Positions 1 to 7,656 of a DNA stretch of 51,582 nt are shown piece by piece. Position 1 is the first letter of the stretch; each line of letters begins with the position of its first letter. Both the position numbers and the translations under genes were made by a program. The notes below the pieces were generated by a model. The model saw only the letters and a list, made by a program, of their open reading frames with translations, made no database searches and was not told the DNA's origin. Origin of the DNA: a virus; IMG/VR virus record IMGVR_UViG_3300025525_000040, positions 1-51,582 of that record. The stretch is one strand, 5' to 3'.

Positions 1-693
1 ATGGAATATTGGGGTAATCACCCAAATATCGGAAGATATATATTAGATCGAGCAAATGCGAAGTATGAACTCGTCCTATTTTTAGAGTATATACCTTATA
101 CAGTGGGAACTTGGTTACTTGAAAACCCAAAGAAAATACCGATGATCATTGCTGACACGCAAGCAACAATTTCTTTTCTAAGAAACAATGGAATCATTCA
201 TCTTGACACCGATTTTTTCAATATACTTACAGATGGCAAACAAGCATATTTGACTGATTTTGGCTTAGTTCTTGATAAACGTTTTACTTTGACACCTGAA
301 GAGAAACAATTCTTCAAGCAAAACAACTACTATGATTATGGCAATTTATTGTGGAGTTTGGGATCTCATTTGACTTGGATGTACTATGGATTATCGAATA
401 CTGATAAACGACGTATATGTAAAAAATATAAAATCGATAATGGAGTCAAGTTTGAAGAAATGATGTCTATCTTGCTAAGCAATATTGACGACCTTTATGC
501 GAGCGAGATTATGAATCTTGATAGAAACTATATCGCTAGCCTTGCCAAATATCGGAGCGTCATCATATTCATGCATAAATACTATTCAAACATGCGGAGA
601 AATAACAAAAAAGATACGCAACTTGATCACACAACATTACAGCGACTACTCAAGGAGACAGGGTTTTTTCCTGATAGCACCTTCAATGGTTGA
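1..693 (+). CDS. Protein kinase-like protein, 5' end possibly outside window
   Basis: The 230-residue reading frame opens at the first base, so the gene may begin upstream. It contains a kinase catalytic loop (HLDTDFFN, residues 67-74, pattern HxDxxxxN) and a DFG metal-binding motif (residues 86-88), with hydrophobic hinge-like sequence before them (about 24-40). An N-lobe with the glycine loop and catalytic lysine is not visible, which fits a missing N-terminus or a truncated kinase. The C-terminal half has no motif I recognise. The gene is clearly more AT-rich than its neighbours, which suggests horizontal transfer. It could equally be an aminoglycoside-phosphotransferase-like enzyme; the substrate cannot be told. 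Confidence 0.6.
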   Translation: MEYWGNHPNIGRYILDRANAKYELVLFLEYIPYTVGTWLLENPKKIPMIIADTQATISFLRNNGIIHLDTDFFNILTDGKQAYLTDFGLVLDKRFTLTPEEKQFFKQNNYYDYGNLLWSLGSHLTWMYYGLSNTDKRRICKKYKIDNGVKFEEMMSILLSNIDDLYASEIMNLDRNYIASLAKYRSVIIFMHKYYSNMRRNNKKDTQLDHTTLQRLLKETGFFPDSTFNG

Positions 694-843
694 TATTGCT
701 CCATGCAGTAGTCACTTAATGCCAGCAAGTTGCCCACCGAAGCGTACACACAGACATTGGATGCGGGGGATTCTGCCGCATTTTCGAGCATTTTCCTTGC
801 CTTGCTAGATCAAATATTTAGGTTAATAAAAAAACTTAAATAA

Positions 844-874
844 AACGCCCTCTCCCAACCCGGGAAAGGGCGTT
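844..874 (-). terminator. Rho-independent terminator after the FAD oxidoreductase gene
   Basis: Arms AACGCCCT (844-851) and AGGGCGTT (867-874) pair, with an inner TCCC/GGGA extension. Read on the minus strand, the hairpin is followed by a T-rich stretch (822-843). It lies about 20 bases past the stop of the leftward gene at 895. Confidence 0.75.
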
Positions 875-903
875 CAACTTTCAACCTTCAACCTTCAACC
901 TTC
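873..903. repeat. Tandem TTCAACC heptamers
   Basis: Around four near-perfect copies of TTCAACC/TTCAACTT run across the stop codon of the oxidoreductase gene and up to its terminator. This is a short simple repeat, so slippage here could change the last residues of the protein. No function is evident. Confidence 0.6.
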
Positions 904-2190
904 CAACATGATTTTCGCTGCCTTGCGGCCAATCTCGACCGCGAAATTCGTGCCGCGATCCCAGGGGTAGACCTGGCTCATCGAAGCGAAGTACAGGCCC
1001 TCGACCGGCGTCGCAATCGCCGGGATGTTCTGCGAATGGTTGACCAGCGGCACCGGCTGGGCATAGGCCGTCCGCCACAGCCAGGCCTTCTTGACCCAGC
1101 CGCGCTCGAAGCGCGGGTTCAACTTTTGCAGGCTCGGCAAAAAGCGCTCGAGCAGTTCATCCTGCGTCAGCCTGAAATACTCGTGGTCCGGCTCCAGGTA
1201 ATCGCCGACATAAACGATATGGTCGCCGCCGAAATTCTCGGGCGCGACAAAATTGGTGTGCTCGACCACCGCCAAAAACGGGAAGCCCGCGCTCTTGGGG
1301 ATGTTGTACCAGTAATAGCCCTGCTCCGAAAGCCGCTCAGTCAGCGCCAGCGTCATCACCACCGCGCCCATCGACTTTAATCTCAGCAGGCCTTCGAGAT
1401 ATTCCCTGGGAAGCGACGGGACCATTTTGGCGGCGACTCCCGGCGAGAGCGTCACCAGCGCTTGTTCGGCCTTTTCCATGCCTTCGGGCGTCGCCAGTTC
1501 GAGCAACCCGGAAGTTGAATCCCGTTGAATGTGCGTCACCGGCGTTCCGAGCCGAATCTCGACCCCTTCCGCGCGCAGTTTTTCGGCGAACTGGTCGGCA
1601 AAAGCCTGAAATCCGCCTTCAAAAGTCCCCAGGCGGGTCGTGCGGGCGTGGATTCTGGCCCACATCCAGGCCATGTTGACCTGCTTCGAGTAGCGCTCGC
1701 CGAATTTGCCGACCAGGAGCGGCTCCCACATTAGTTTGTAGACCTTTTCCCCGGCCCATTTGCGCATCCAGGCTTCGACGGTCGTTTTTTCGAGCGCGCG
1801 CCAGTTTGTGGTCAGGCGCAGGAACAGGCCCACCAGCCCAAAGCGGATTTTGTTAATCCCCCAGCCCAGGCCGGGGAATAGCAAAGCGTTGATGATGGAG
1901 TCGAAGGGGTAGAATTTGCCCTCGTGGTACATGACCGTCAGCGGGCGCGGGAAGAGCACTTTGTCCTCCAGCCCAAGTTCCTTAATCAGGCCGAGCATGT
2001 GTGCATCGCTGGCGAACCAATGATGGTAGAACTTCTCCACCGACCAGTCCCAGCCCGGTTCCTTGAAGCCGCTCGCCAGCCCGCCGACATAATCGGCGGA
2101 TTCGTAGATGACGACCTCGTGGCCGGCCTTGCGTAAGTCCCAGGCCGCGGCCATGCCGCCATATCCCGCTCCGATGATTGCAATTTTCAT
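895..2190 (-). CDS. NAD(P)/FAD-dependent oxidoreductase (protoporphyrinogen oxidase / desaturase-like)
   Basis: 431 residues. The N-terminus is a classic Rossmann dinucleotide fold (IAIIGAGYGGMAAAW, glycines at about 7-12), followed by an acidic residue ending the second strand (YES). The rest resembles flavin amine oxidase / phytoene desaturase / HemY-like enzymes, with a C-terminal FAD-closing segment (GLYFASMSQVYPWDRG). I chose the ATG at 2190 over the one at 2202 because GAGGAAACCT sits just before it. Such enzymes oxidise lipids, carotenoids, amines or porphyrins; the neighbouring flippase-like gene hints at a membrane-lipid or cell-envelope pathway. The exact substrate is unknown. Confidence 0.8.
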   Translation of the reverse strand: MKIAIIGAGYGGMAAAWDLRKAGHEVVIYESADYVGGLASGFKEPGWDWSVEKFYHHWFASDAHMLGLIKELGLEDKVLFPRPLTVMYHEGKFYPFDSIINALLFPGLGWGINKIRFGLVGLFLRLTTNWRALEKTTVEAWMRKWAGEKVYKLMWEPLLVGKFGERYSKQVNMAWMWARIHARTTRLGTFEGGFQAFADQFAEKLRAEGVEIRLGTPVTHIQRDSTSGLLELATPEGMEKAEQALVTLSPGVAAKMVPSLPREYLEGLLRLKSMGAVVMTLALTERLSEQGYYWYNIPKSAGFPFLAVVEHTNFVAPENFGGDHIVYVGDYLEPDHEYFRLTQDELLERFLPSLQKLNPRFERGWVKKAWLWRTAYAQPVPLVNHSQNIPAIATPVEGLYFASMSQVYPWDRGTNFAVEIGRKAAKIMLEG

Positions 2191-2204
2191 AGGTTTCCTC
2201 ATTC

Positions 2205-2233
2205 GTAGGGGTGACCCATCGGGTCGCCCCTAC
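2205..2233. repeat. Intergenic GTAGGGG palindromic element
   Basis: GTAGGGGTGACCC (2205-2217) and GGGTCGCCCCTAC (2221-2233) form a 13-bp hairpin with one G-T pair and a 3-base loop. It overlaps the stop codon of the response regulator gene. It resembles the REP-like GC-rich dyads scattered in GC-rich genomes; related GC-rich stretches occur near 6790-6830 and 9129-9175. Confidence 0.55.
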
Positions 2234-2871
2234 CTTTCCAATCGTTCCGCCAGTTTCTTCAGTTTGCCCCACTCCTGGCGGATGATGTAGAGCATCGCCA
2301 GGGTGCGCAGCCAGCGCAGTTCGCATTCGGGGTTTTCGGCCAGCTGCTCGAAAACCTCCAAGGCCTTATCGTCGGTGCGTTTCGAGGCGGCATATTCCCC
2401 GGCCAGTTTTTCGAGCGAAGCCTCGCTTTGTCGGTGCAGGCGTCTGGCATTCTCGAGGCTGGGGCGTTTCTCGCGCAGTTGTTCCCCCACCCGGTTAATC
2501 GCCTCGTTCAATTCCTCGATGGTAAAGGGCTTGCCCAGGTATTCCTGCACGCCCAGGGCGATGGCTTTGTTGAGGGTTAGCAGTTCCCTTTGGGCCGAGA
2601 TGATGATGCAGCCGATATCAGGGTAAATTTCGCTGATTTGTTTGAACGCATCCAGCCCATTCATTTCGGGCATGTTGATGTCGAGCACGACAATATCGGG
2701 GTGGTGTTCGCTGGTCAGCTCGACCGCTTCGCGCCCGTTTTTGGCAATCGCCACCACCACAACCCGCGGATTCATCGACAGCATCAGGCGCACGCTGCGG
2801 CGCGTTTCCTGAAAATCATCGGCGATAAGCACCCTGAGTTTTGGGGCGGCGTCCGCGTTTGTCGCTGGCAT
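2230..2871 (-). CDS. Response regulator with CheY-like receiver domain
   Basis: 213 residues. The receiver domain spans about 11-130: acidic pair D18/D19, phosphoacceptor D64 in LDINMPEMNG, serine 92 (IISA) and lysine 114 in GKPF, all in standard spacing. The C-terminal 80 residues are charged and helical with no DNA-binding or output domain I recognise, so it probably works by protein contact rather than as a transcription factor. The ATG at 2871 is preferred over an upstream TTG because AAAGG lies at proper distance. No partner histidine kinase is in the window. It is leftward, between the flippase-like gene and the oxidoreductase gene. Confidence 0.85.
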   Translation of the reverse strand: MPATNADAAPKLRVLIADDFQETRRSVRLMLSMNPRVVVVAIAKNGREAVELTSEHHPDIVVLDINMPEMNGLDAFKQISEIYPDIGCIIISAQRELLTLNKAIALGVQEYLGKPFTIEELNEAINRVGEQLREKRPSLENARRLHRQSEASLEKLAGEYAASKRTDDKALEVFEQLAENPECELRWLRTLAMLYIIRQEWGKLKKLAERLER

Positions 2872-2919
2872 GGTTTTCAACCTTTGAACGCTTACAAATA
2901 AAGGAACACCTTTTCAAAT

Positions 2920-2948
2920 AGTATAACCCGTCCTATTTCCAAAATCAA
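2920..2948 (-). promoter_or_regulatory. Candidate sigma-70-type promoter for the response regulator
   Basis: On the minus strand a TTGATT hexamer (2943-2948) and TATACT (2920-2925) are separated by 17 bases. The -35 overlaps the end of the upstream flippase-like gene. Start of the regulator is about 50 bases downstream. Confidence 0.5.
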
Positions 2949-4069
2949 AATTTTTCCGTTTCGGCCCGCAGCGAGTCGTCCCATTTGATGCCCTCGCGAG
3001 CCAGGAACCAGGCCCCCAGCACGGTGATGGGCAGCCACAGGGCGACGTGCAGGACGAGCGTGTACCCGGCGGCCATGGCCTGGTCGACGCCGTAGGCGGT
3101 CAGTACGGCGATGCCAGGCGCGTCGAACGTGCCGATGTAGCCGGGGGCCGAGGGGATGGTCGTCGCCAGGTTGACGATGCCGTTCATCAACATCAGGGCG
3201 AAGAACGAGACTTCAAAGTTGAAGGCGTGCATCACGAACCAGTATTTGGCCGTTTCAAGCAGCCAGATGACCACCGAGGTCAGGAAAACCATCAGCACAT
3301 TGAAGGGTGAACGCAGCGAGGCCAGCCCGTCGAGGAATTTGCCTGTTATGCCAAGCAGTTTTTCACGCAGATTGATTTCATGTTCTGGTTGCCTTGAAAA
3401 TTCATCAATCTGTTTGCCGCCCCTGCCAAAAACAAGGCGCAGTGCGACCGACTGCATAACTTTCCACAAGGCTGCAGGGCGCAGGACGGTTTCCGGAACC
3501 AGGCGCAGAATCATCCAGGTAGCGATTTTTTCTGTTGTTGTTGGGAACATGGCCGCCAGCAGAAAAACAATCAGCGCCCCGACAAAGGCCGCCGTACCGT
3601 AAATCGCTACCTGCTGGATATTGCCGATAAAACCGGAGGAACTGGTCAGTTTTGCCAGTTCGGGCAGGTTGACGAAGATAAAGGCCAGCATGACTACCCC
3701 GTCGAAAATGCGCTCGACGATAATGGTCGCCAGCGATGCTGAAACAGGTACGCCTTCCTTGCGCTTCAGGATGACCGCCCGCAGCACCTCCCCCGCGCGG
3801 GCCGGGTAAATGTTGTTGCCCATGTAGCCAATGGTCGTAATCGGGAACATCCTGGCTGTCGGGATTTTCTTGATCGGCCCAAGCAGGTAATGCCAGCGCC
3901 AGGCCCGCGCCCACACGCCGACAAAGTAAACCGCCACGCCGGGCAGAATCCACCAATAATTGGCCGCCGCCACCACCGACCAAAAATCGCCCAGGTGTAA
4001 TCCACGCAGGGCGAGCCAGAGAAACAGGGCGCTAATCAGCACCCCGAGCCAGAGTTGCCATTTTTTCAT
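2945..4069 (-). CDS. Lysylphosphatidylglycerol synthase TM-region / UPF0104 flippase-like membrane protein
   Basis: 374 residues, strongly hydrophobic, with about eight predicted membrane segments beginning at residue 7 (LWLGVLISALFLWLALRGL). The pattern, with a conserved ARAWRW...LL block after the second segment and GYMGNNIYPARAGEVLRA at 75-95, matches the UPF0104/YbhN family, which shares the flippase domain of MprF. Family members are thought to move or present lipid-linked molecules at the inner membrane. The final residues are polar and cytoplasmic. It is the last chromosomal gene before the prophage attachment region; no sign of disruption. Confidence 0.85.
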   Translation of the reverse strand: MKKWQLWLGVLISALFLWLALRGLHLGDFWSVVAAANYWWILPGVAVYFVGVWARAWRWHYLLGPIKKIPTARMFPITTIGYMGNNIYPARAGEVLRAVILKRKEGVPVSASLATIIVERIFDGVVMLAFIFVNLPELAKLTSSSGFIGNIQQVAIYGTAAFVGALIVFLLAAMFPTTTEKIATWMILRLVPETVLRPAALWKVMQSVALRLVFGRGGKQIDEFSRQPEHEINLREKLLGITGKFLDGLASLRSPFNVLMVFLTSVVIWLLETAKYWFVMHAFNFEVSFFALMLMNGIVNLATTIPSAPGYIGTFDAPGIAVLTAYGVDQAMAAGYTLVLHVALWLPITVLGAWFLAREGIKWDDSLRAETEKF

Positions 4070-4110
4070 CGTAGAGGGATTTTACCAGATTGCGCCGCTT
4101 TCACTGAATG

Positions 4111-4347
<237 letters not shown>

Positions 4348-4467
4348 ATCTGACTTACATGCTAGAACACATAGTTTATTTGTTCTATGTTGGGAGAGCG
4401 AGGCACATCTGTTTTTTTTGTTTTCTGCGCCAACAATCCACGTGCTCTGTCAACCACGAAGATTTAT
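4348..4467. other. Phage left-end non-coding segment
   Basis: No gene is visible. It holds a small dyad ACATAG(tttatttgtt)CTATGT (4368-4389), a run of eight T (4411-4418) and AT-rich DNA before the leftward gene at 4468. Integrase arm-binding sites would be expected here, but I cannot identify them. Confidence 0.4.
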
Positions 4468-4770
4468 TTATTTTTTCATATACCAATGCCCAATATTTTT
4501 TATAACAGGCTGATGGCGCATTTTGGCTATCGCTTTTGTTTCGGAATTTAAAGAGCGAGCATCTTGTATCAAATTTACGGCTAGGGCCTCAGCACATGGC
4601 TGATGTAGCACAAGGAATCCATCATCTCCCATCCAAAAAACCACACCACCGGTGCTTCGTTCTTCGTCATTAAATAAGTGATTTCCACAATAAAAACAGT
4701 CTTTTGCTTCAATATCACTTCTCATCGGTGGTGGAATGTGCTCTGAGTTTGCTGGAATATAAATTGACAT
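4468..4770 (-). CDS. Hypothetical prophage protein with a CxxC and HxxC pair
   Basis: 100 residues. FYCGNH and LHQPCAEA provide Cys/His residues that could bind one metal ion. The centre has a conserved-looking stretch VVFWMGDDGFLVLHQPC; the tail is basic. A strong AAGGAG site lies before the ATG. It is the last gene of the leftward lysogeny block, closest to the left attachment site, where lysogenic-conversion genes are often found. Function unknown. Confidence 0.6.
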   Translation of the reverse strand: MSIYIPANSEHIPPPMRSDIEAKDCFYCGNHLFNDEERSTGGVVFWMGDDGFLVLHQPCAEALAVNLIQDARSLNSETKAIAKMRHQPVIKNIGHWYMKK

Positions 4771-4807
4771 TTTTTACTCCTTGTTATTTGAACAACGACA
4801 TTGTGAT

Positions 4808-5170
4808 TTAAGGCGATAGGCGTGAGCGAATTTCTGACAGCAATAATTCTTTCAGCAAGGGAATCGCGATGCTTTCAGTAACTTCCCCTATTTTTGACAT
4901 TGTTTTTTTCCAAATAGTTTCGTTACGAGCTGCATCCAAAAACTCATGCCCGTCCCAAGTCAGAGTAATGGGTAAATATATAACCATATCTCCCCGATTG
5001 GCACCTATCGCTTTAATCAAACCAGCACTGGTCAGCAACCCTAGATGGTAGTGGATTTGCTGTTCCGTGTAATCTTCAATCGGAATGTTTCCCCTTATGG
5101 GCTCGCTACCATTTGATTTGTCTTCGATGAAAAGCAACAATTTTCTTATTAGTTGAAGGTCTCGTTTCAT
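4808..5170 (-). CDS. DUF2513 family protein
   Basis: 120 residues starting MKRDLQLIRKLLLFIEDK, the signature opening of DUF2513, a family common in prophages and islands. The body looks like a winged-helix fold (IHYHLGLLTSAGLIKA... ITLTWDGHEFLDAARN), suggesting a DNA-binding or regulatory role, but no function is established for the family. The ATG at 5170 fits the family start, and it overlaps by four bases the end of a small membrane protein gene upstream. Confidence 0.8.
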   Translation of the reverse strand: MKRDLQLIRKLLLFIEDKSNGSEPIRGNIPIEDYTEQQIHYHLGLLTSAGLIKAIGANRGDMVIYLPITLTWDGHEFLDAARNETIWKKTMSKIGEVTESIAIPLLKELLLSEIRSRLSP

Positions 5171-5325
5171 CGATATTTTCTCCAGGCAGCGAACGCGACA
5201 ATGGCACCAAGTACAAAAACGGCGATTGCTATTGGGCCAGGCCCAATATGGACGAGTAGCCAATCAAGTAATTTCCCTGTCCATTCAAGGGCCGTTTCTA
5301 TGCTTCCTTCAACGTTGATGTTCAC
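5167..5325 (-). CDS. Small single-span membrane protein
   Basis: 52 residues from a GTG start: a polar amphipathic N-terminus, then one hydrophobic span (GPGPIAIAVFVLGAIVAFAAW) and a basic C-terminal tail. The stop overlaps the next gene's ATG (ATGA), and it begins four bases after the upstream stop, so it fits the operon exactly. The ribosome site is weak and relies on translational coupling. Lysogeny-block small membrane proteins often mediate superinfection exclusion; that role is only a guess here. Confidence 0.5.
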   Translation of the reverse strand: MNINVEGSIETALEWTGKLLDWLLVHIGPGPIAIAVFVLGAIVAFAAWRKYR

Positions 5326-5328
5326 TTG

Positions 5329-5676
5329 TTAAGCATCTTTCGAGAATGTTACTTTTGCCCCTGTTGATGAGCATGTTAGTGTGAACGGGGTCTCTGTGTC
5401 GATGGCCAGGTCTTTGCCTGCGAGGCCTTGCCAGCAAGCAAGATATTCAAGCGTGCCTGTTTTCTTCTTGCCCTTGAATTCTGCTGGCACACCACCGCGC
5501 CAGGCCAGGAGCATAAGTTCACCTTGTTTGGCGCGCTGGGCAAGGGCAGGTTCTTGTTCGGCAAGCAGGCGGCCGTTTTCCCAGCACCAGATAAGGCCTT
5601 TGTCTTCAGCGCGCCATCGGTGTTGCATGTCTATAAAGTCCCGGATGGGGGTTGTTATAGGTCGAGAAAGTTTCAT
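5329..5676 (-). CDS. Hypothetical prophage protein
   Basis: 115 residues, soluble, with several tryptophans (HRWRAEDKGLIWCWENGRLL). No family recognised. Its ATG overlaps the stop of the upstream exonuclease-BRCT gene (ATGA), so the two are translationally coupled and may act together. Confidence 0.6.
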   Translation of the reverse strand: MKLSRPITTPIRDFIDMQHRWRAEDKGLIWCWENGRLLAEQEPALAQRAKQGELMLLAWRGGVPAEFKGKKKTGTLEYLACWQGLAGKDLAIDTETPFTLTCSSTGAKVTFSKDA

Positions 5677-6587
5677 GGTCTTATGACAAATTCAATGACT
5701 AGGCCGCCATCTTCATCATCGCCATAGTCATCTTCAGGCTCGAAGCCGACCATATCGAAGAAGTCTTTTTCGGTGATGATGCGCATGGGCTGGCCTTGCT
5801 GAATGAGCTGTTCGGCTTTGCGGTGTTTGCTGCTTTTGTTTTGTCCGGCTGCAAGTCGGGTGCGGTCCTGAATTCCGACGACGAGCAGGGTGGTTTGACG
5901 GGTTAGGCCGGGCTGGACGTTGCATCCGGCTTCGGCAGCAATTTGGGCGGCTTCGATGCGTGAGATGGAAAGCTCGCCAGTAAAGACAATGTTTTCTCCA
6001 TACAACGGGCCTTCCGGGTTGCCACTCATGGCTACCTTTGGGCTGTATCTTGGTTGGGGTTGAACGCGGGTGTGCCAGTCTTCGAGAGATAGTCCGGATT
6101 CGTTTATGGCAGCAAGCAGGACGAGGCCTGCGGCGCGGGCATCTTCGACGGCGTCGTGGGGCTGGTACTGGATGCCGAGATGGGATGTAATGTTTACGAG
6201 GCCAAAGCCGGATTGGGAAAATTGCTGCCAGTGGTTGCGGACGACGGTTGCGGAGTCCATCCACTTACATTCGAGGAGCGGTGTGTTGTGTTTTTTGCAT
6301 GCCTGGCGCAGGGAGGTACGGTCGAATGGAGTGTGGGTAACGACAATATGATTTTGCAAGCGGGCTTGCAGGGTGGGGTGGATTTGGTCGAATGTTGGCG
6401 CGCCGACCACCCTTTCAGGTGTAATGCCGTGTACATAGATGTTTGTGGGGTCAAAATAATCTTCTGGGTTGACCAGTGTTCCCCAGGAGCTGGCGACGGT
6501 TTGGCCGTCAAACTCGACAATGCCGATTTGGCAGATACTTGCCATATCGGCGTTTGCAGTTTCGACATCGAGGGAGAGAAATTTCAT
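5673..6587 (-). CDS. DnaQ-like 3'-5' exonuclease fused to a BRCT domain
   Basis: 304 residues. Residues 1-170 are a DEDDh exonuclease: D7 and E9 in LDVET, D89 in THTPFDR, H144 and D149 in HDAVEDA. A BRCT domain follows (about 194-285, starting GENIVFTGEL as in NAD-dependent ligase BRCT domains). A short acidic tail (EPEDDYGDDEDG) closes it. The combination resembles the DNA polymerase III epsilon-like/BRCT proteins of many Gram-positive genomes. The enzyme would trim 3' ends of DNA or RNA; BRCT would tether it to nicked or damaged DNA. Its place in the lysogeny block rather than the replication block is unusual. Confidence 0.85.
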   Translation of the reverse strand: MKFLSLDVETANADMASICQIGIVEFDGQTVASSWGTLVNPEDYFDPTNIYVHGITPERVVGAPTFDQIHPTLQARLQNHIVVTHTPFDRTSLRQACKKHNTPLLECKWMDSATVVRNHWQQFSQSGFGLVNITSHLGIQYQPHDAVEDARAAGLVLLAAINESGLSLEDWHTRVQPQPRYSPKVAMSGNPEGPLYGENIVFTGELSISRIEAAQIAAEAGCNVQPGLTRQTTLLVVGIQDRTRLAAGQNKSSKHRKAEQLIQQGQPMRIITEKDFFDMVGFEPEDDYGDDEDGGLVIEFVIRP

Positions 6588-6772
6588 GACGGTTCGAGGT
6601 ATTGCCAGACAACGTAATTGACGACGATGATGGGGATGCCGATGATTACAAAGAGCATTTCGCCGGTGGTGGAGGCGCGCGGCCAGTAGCCCTGGGGGTT
6701 GATGAGCAGGATAAGCAGGGGGACGATGAGCAGGATGCCGGAGGCGAGGCGGAGTTTTTTTAGGGCGGTCAT
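6584..6772 (-). CDS. Small two-span membrane protein
   Basis: 62 residues starting MTALKKLRL. Two hydrophobic segments (ASGILLIVPLLILLI and EMLFVIIGIPIIVVNYVVW) are joined by a short polar loop. The stop overlaps the exonuclease start by ATGA. No family recognised; placement beside the repressor suggests a role expressed in the lysogen. Confidence 0.6.
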   Translation of the reverse strand: MTALKKLRLASGILLIVPLLILLINPQGYWPRASTTGEMLFVIIGIPIIVVNYVVWQYLEPS

Positions 6773-6817
6773 TCTCTCACACGTATGAGCGCGAGGGGGC
6801 GGGCACAAGGCCTGCCC

Positions 6818-7147
6818 TTACGATTGGGCGGGGGCCGGGCGGAGGGTGAGGGGTAGAAGGGCGAGGCCGACGATGAGCAGGTTGGCGGTGAAGTATTGGA
6901 GTATGGCGGGCGTGGGAGCAGCGAAGGTCAGGATGAAGGCCAGCATTTGGGCTGCGGTGGCGTAGGGCAGAATTTGGCGGGGTGTGATGGGCGGGGTGAC
7001 GCGGCGGTCGTCGACGGTGTGCCATTGGATGGGGGCGCGACGGTCAGGCAGCAGGATGCCGCGCAGACGGTTGGATATGGTTTGCCAGGCCAGCAATATA
7101 CGCAGGGTGAGTATGTAGAGTTGGGCGATGATGCGGTCAGAGAACAT
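6818..7147 (-). CDS. Membrane protein of the lysogeny operon
   Basis: 109 residues starting MFSDRII. A hydrophobic N-terminal helix, a basic central loop (RLRGILLPDRRAPIQW) and two C-terminal spans (ILPYATAAQMLAFILTF and LLIVGLALLPLTL). The start lies 11 bases inside the repressor gene end, so it is co-transcribed with the repressor. Unknown function; a superinfection-exclusion or immunity role is possible. Confidence 0.55.
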   Translation of the reverse strand: MFSDRIIAQLYILTLRILLAWQTISNRLRGILLPDRRAPIQWHTVDDRRVTPPITPRQILPYATAAQMLAFILTFAAPTPAILQYFTANLLIVGLALLPLTLRPAPAQS

Positions 7148-7526
7148 TTTTGTTGTGGGGGGCGGGGCGGTGCGCTTCTTGCTGGCGGTTGAGTTGTTCG
7201 AGCAGGCCGATGGCGGTCTGGCGCATTTCGGGGTTGAGTTGGGCGGTGAGGGCGGCGATGTGCTGTTGTTCTTCTTCGGTAAGGTTGAGGGGCGGCAATA
7301 AGCCGGCTTTGCGGTAGACGGTTTCAAGGGGGGTATTGGTGGCGGCGGCGATGGCTTTGCACATATCGACGCCGACAGATTTGACCTGCAAGGTAAACAG
7401 TTTGCTAACAGCGGCTGTAGTTACATATCCAGTTCGCGCAACATCGGCCTGGGTAATGTTTTTTTGATTCATCTGGGATTGTAACCAGATGATGAAACTT
7501 GACAAGTTGTCAACCATATTCGACAT
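7137..7526 (-). CDS. Phage repressor, HTH (Cro/CI-Xre) family
   Basis: 129 residues. A helix-turn-helix of the lambda-repressor type fills the N-terminal half (MNQKNITQADVARTGYVTTAAVSKLF, about 18-45, then LETVYRKAGL as in Xre proteins). The C-terminus is helical (EEEQQHIAALTAQL) and probably dimerises; there is no LexA-type protease domain, so induction would not follow the classic RecA self-cleavage route. It is the first leftward gene, divergent from the early operon, and overlaps a palindrome TTGACaagttGTCAA (7499-7513) at its own start that could be a further operator. Confidence 0.8.
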   Translation of the reverse strand: MSNMVDNLSSFIIWLQSQMNQKNITQADVARTGYVTTAAVSKLFTLQVKSVGVDMCKAIAAATNTPLETVYRKAGLLPPLNLTEEEQQHIAALTAQLNPEMRQTAIGLLEQLNRQQEAHRPAPHNKNVL

Positions 7527-7542
7527 TATGACTGCTTAATCG

Positions 7543-7568
7543 TTGAATGTGTTTAGTAATATGTAAAA
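7543..7568. promoter_or_regulatory. Operator-like repeat, copy 1
   Basis: TTGAATGTGTTTAGTAATA... matches 7603-7628 (TTGAATGTAGTTAGTAAAT...) at about 80 percent over 26 bases, exactly 60 bases away. It lies between the repressor start and the early promoter, where it could cover the repressor's own promoter. Confidence 0.6.
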
Positions 7569-7573
7569 GGGGG

Positions 7574-7601
7574 TTGACAAAATTATAAACAACACTATAA
7601 T
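7574..7601 (+). promoter_or_regulatory. Consensus early promoter of the rightward operon
   Basis: Perfect TTGACA (7574-7579) and perfect TATAAT (7596-7601), spacer 16 bases. It would drive the early operon from 7657. The reverse complement of the -35 (TTGTCA) followed 16 bases on by TACTAA makes a weaker candidate promoter for the repressor in the other direction. Confidence 0.8.
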
Positions 7602-7602
7602 A

Positions 7603-7628
7603 TTGAATGTAGTTAGTAAATAGTAAAG
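7603..7628. promoter_or_regulatory. Operator-like repeat, copy 2
   Basis: Second copy of the 7543-7568 repeat in the same orientation, starting one base after the early -10. A protein bound here would block the early promoter, the expected site for the 129-residue repressor. Confidence 0.6.
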
Positions 7629-7656
7629 CAAGAGACGCACCCGAGGAGCAAAGCGA

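Noticed and set aside
518-808. 96-residue frame overlapping the kinase-like gene end
   Set aside because: Mostly out-of-frame reading of the kinase gene, no ribosome site.
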